DNA from: Thiobacillus sp. UBA6205
GTDB taxonomy: Bacteria; Pseudomonadota; Gammaproteobacteria; Burkholderiales; Thiobacillaceae
DNA: 5,438 nucleotides
Reading direction: 5' to 3'
Assembly (NCBI GenBank): GCA_002421825.1
Contig: DISR01000019.1
Coordinates: 1-5,438, forward strand
The number at the start of each line of letters is the position of its first letter. The stretch's first letter is position 1. Under the pieces are notes generated by a model. The model did not search any database. It was not told the origin of the DNA and saw nothing but the letters and a program-made list of their open reading frames with translations. Shown here in pieces: positions 5,285 through 5,438 of the stretch. The position numbers and the translations under genes were made by a program.

Positions 5285-5438
5285 ACGAGGACGAGCAACG
5301 GGACCCCTCCCTGAACGTGCTGGGCGAGCCCTTGCTGGCTTGCAGCACGCAGCCCCTGACCGGCTTCTACCGCGACGGCAGCTGCAACACCGGCCCGCAG
5401 GATGTGGGCCTGCACGGGGTGTGCGTGGTGGCGGACGA
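5281..5438 (+). CDS. DUF2237 family protein (5' part only)
   Basis: The first 52 codons are present and the gene runs off the window. The sequence LNVLGEPLLACSTQPLTGF (11-29), then YRDGSCNTGPQDVGLHGVCVV (30-50), is the conserved N-terminal signature of DUF2237/COG3651, with cysteines at C21, C35 and C48 and the DGxCxTGPxDxGxH pattern. The function of this family is unknown to me; the conserved cysteines could bind a metal, which is inference. It overlaps the stop of the upstream membrane-anchored protein by 4 nt, which implies one transcript and coupled translation. No separate Shine-Dalgarno is obvious within the end of the upstream gene. Confidence 0.87.
   Translation, partial: MNEDEQRDPSLNVLGEPLLACSTQPLTGFYRDGSCNTGPQDVGLHGVCVVAD

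Overview
The window looks like a stretch of GC-rich chromosome, judged by eye, from a Gram-negative proteobacterium, most likely a betaproteobacterium. The evidence is a betaproteobacterial-style HU protein, a zinc-site-degenerate GluRS of the beta/gamma type, an outer-membrane beta-barrel with a C-terminal phenylalanine signature, and two tRNA genes that encode their own CCA and carry C34 anticodons. No species can be named from the sequence alone.

Layout, left to right. (1) 1-720 (+): a conserved-looking exported protein of unknown function. (2) 785-1078 (+): the nucleoid protein HU, ending in a lysine-rich tail. (3) 1132-1158: a symmetric hairpin terminator shared by HU and the convergent gene. 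(4) 1178-1861 (-): an outer-membrane beta-barrel protein; its true start is an ATG inside a longer TTG-initiated frame. (5) 2055-2129 (-): tRNA-Val(CAC) with its own promoter, divergent from (6) 2247-3650 (+): gltX, glutamyl-tRNA synthetase. (7) 3657-3695: an intergenic palindromic repeat of a type dispersed in many proteobacteria, directly before (8) 3730-3805 (+): tRNA-Thr(CGT), whose -10 box is a perfect TATAAT, and its terminator. (9) 3895-4568 (-): a two-gene module that reads as a TumE-type toxin followed, with a 4-nt overlap, by a winged-helix antitoxin of the COG4190/HVO_A0114 type. (10) 4808-5284 (+): a membrane-anchored protein of unknown function, overlapping by 4 nt (11) 5281-end (+): the start of a DUF2237 protein, cut off by the window.

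Most of the window is housekeeping: nucleoid structure, translation and envelope. The accessory part is the toxin-antitoxin module between tRNA-Thr and the 4808 gene. Its promoter region is the most structured non-coding DNA in the window. Two 15-bp palindromes of the form TATCA-N5-TGATA lie 18 bp apart on top of a near-consensus promoter, which is what an autoregulating antitoxin would be expected to bind. The toxin gene has no good ribosome binding site, and its reading frame continues upstream through family-like sequence that contains no standard start codon. The antitoxin has a strong Shine-Dalgarno inside the end of the toxin gene. I see no evidence of a wholly new defence system. The toxin-antitoxin operator and start problem, and the uncharacterised membrane-protein/DUF2237 pair, are the best places for a second look.
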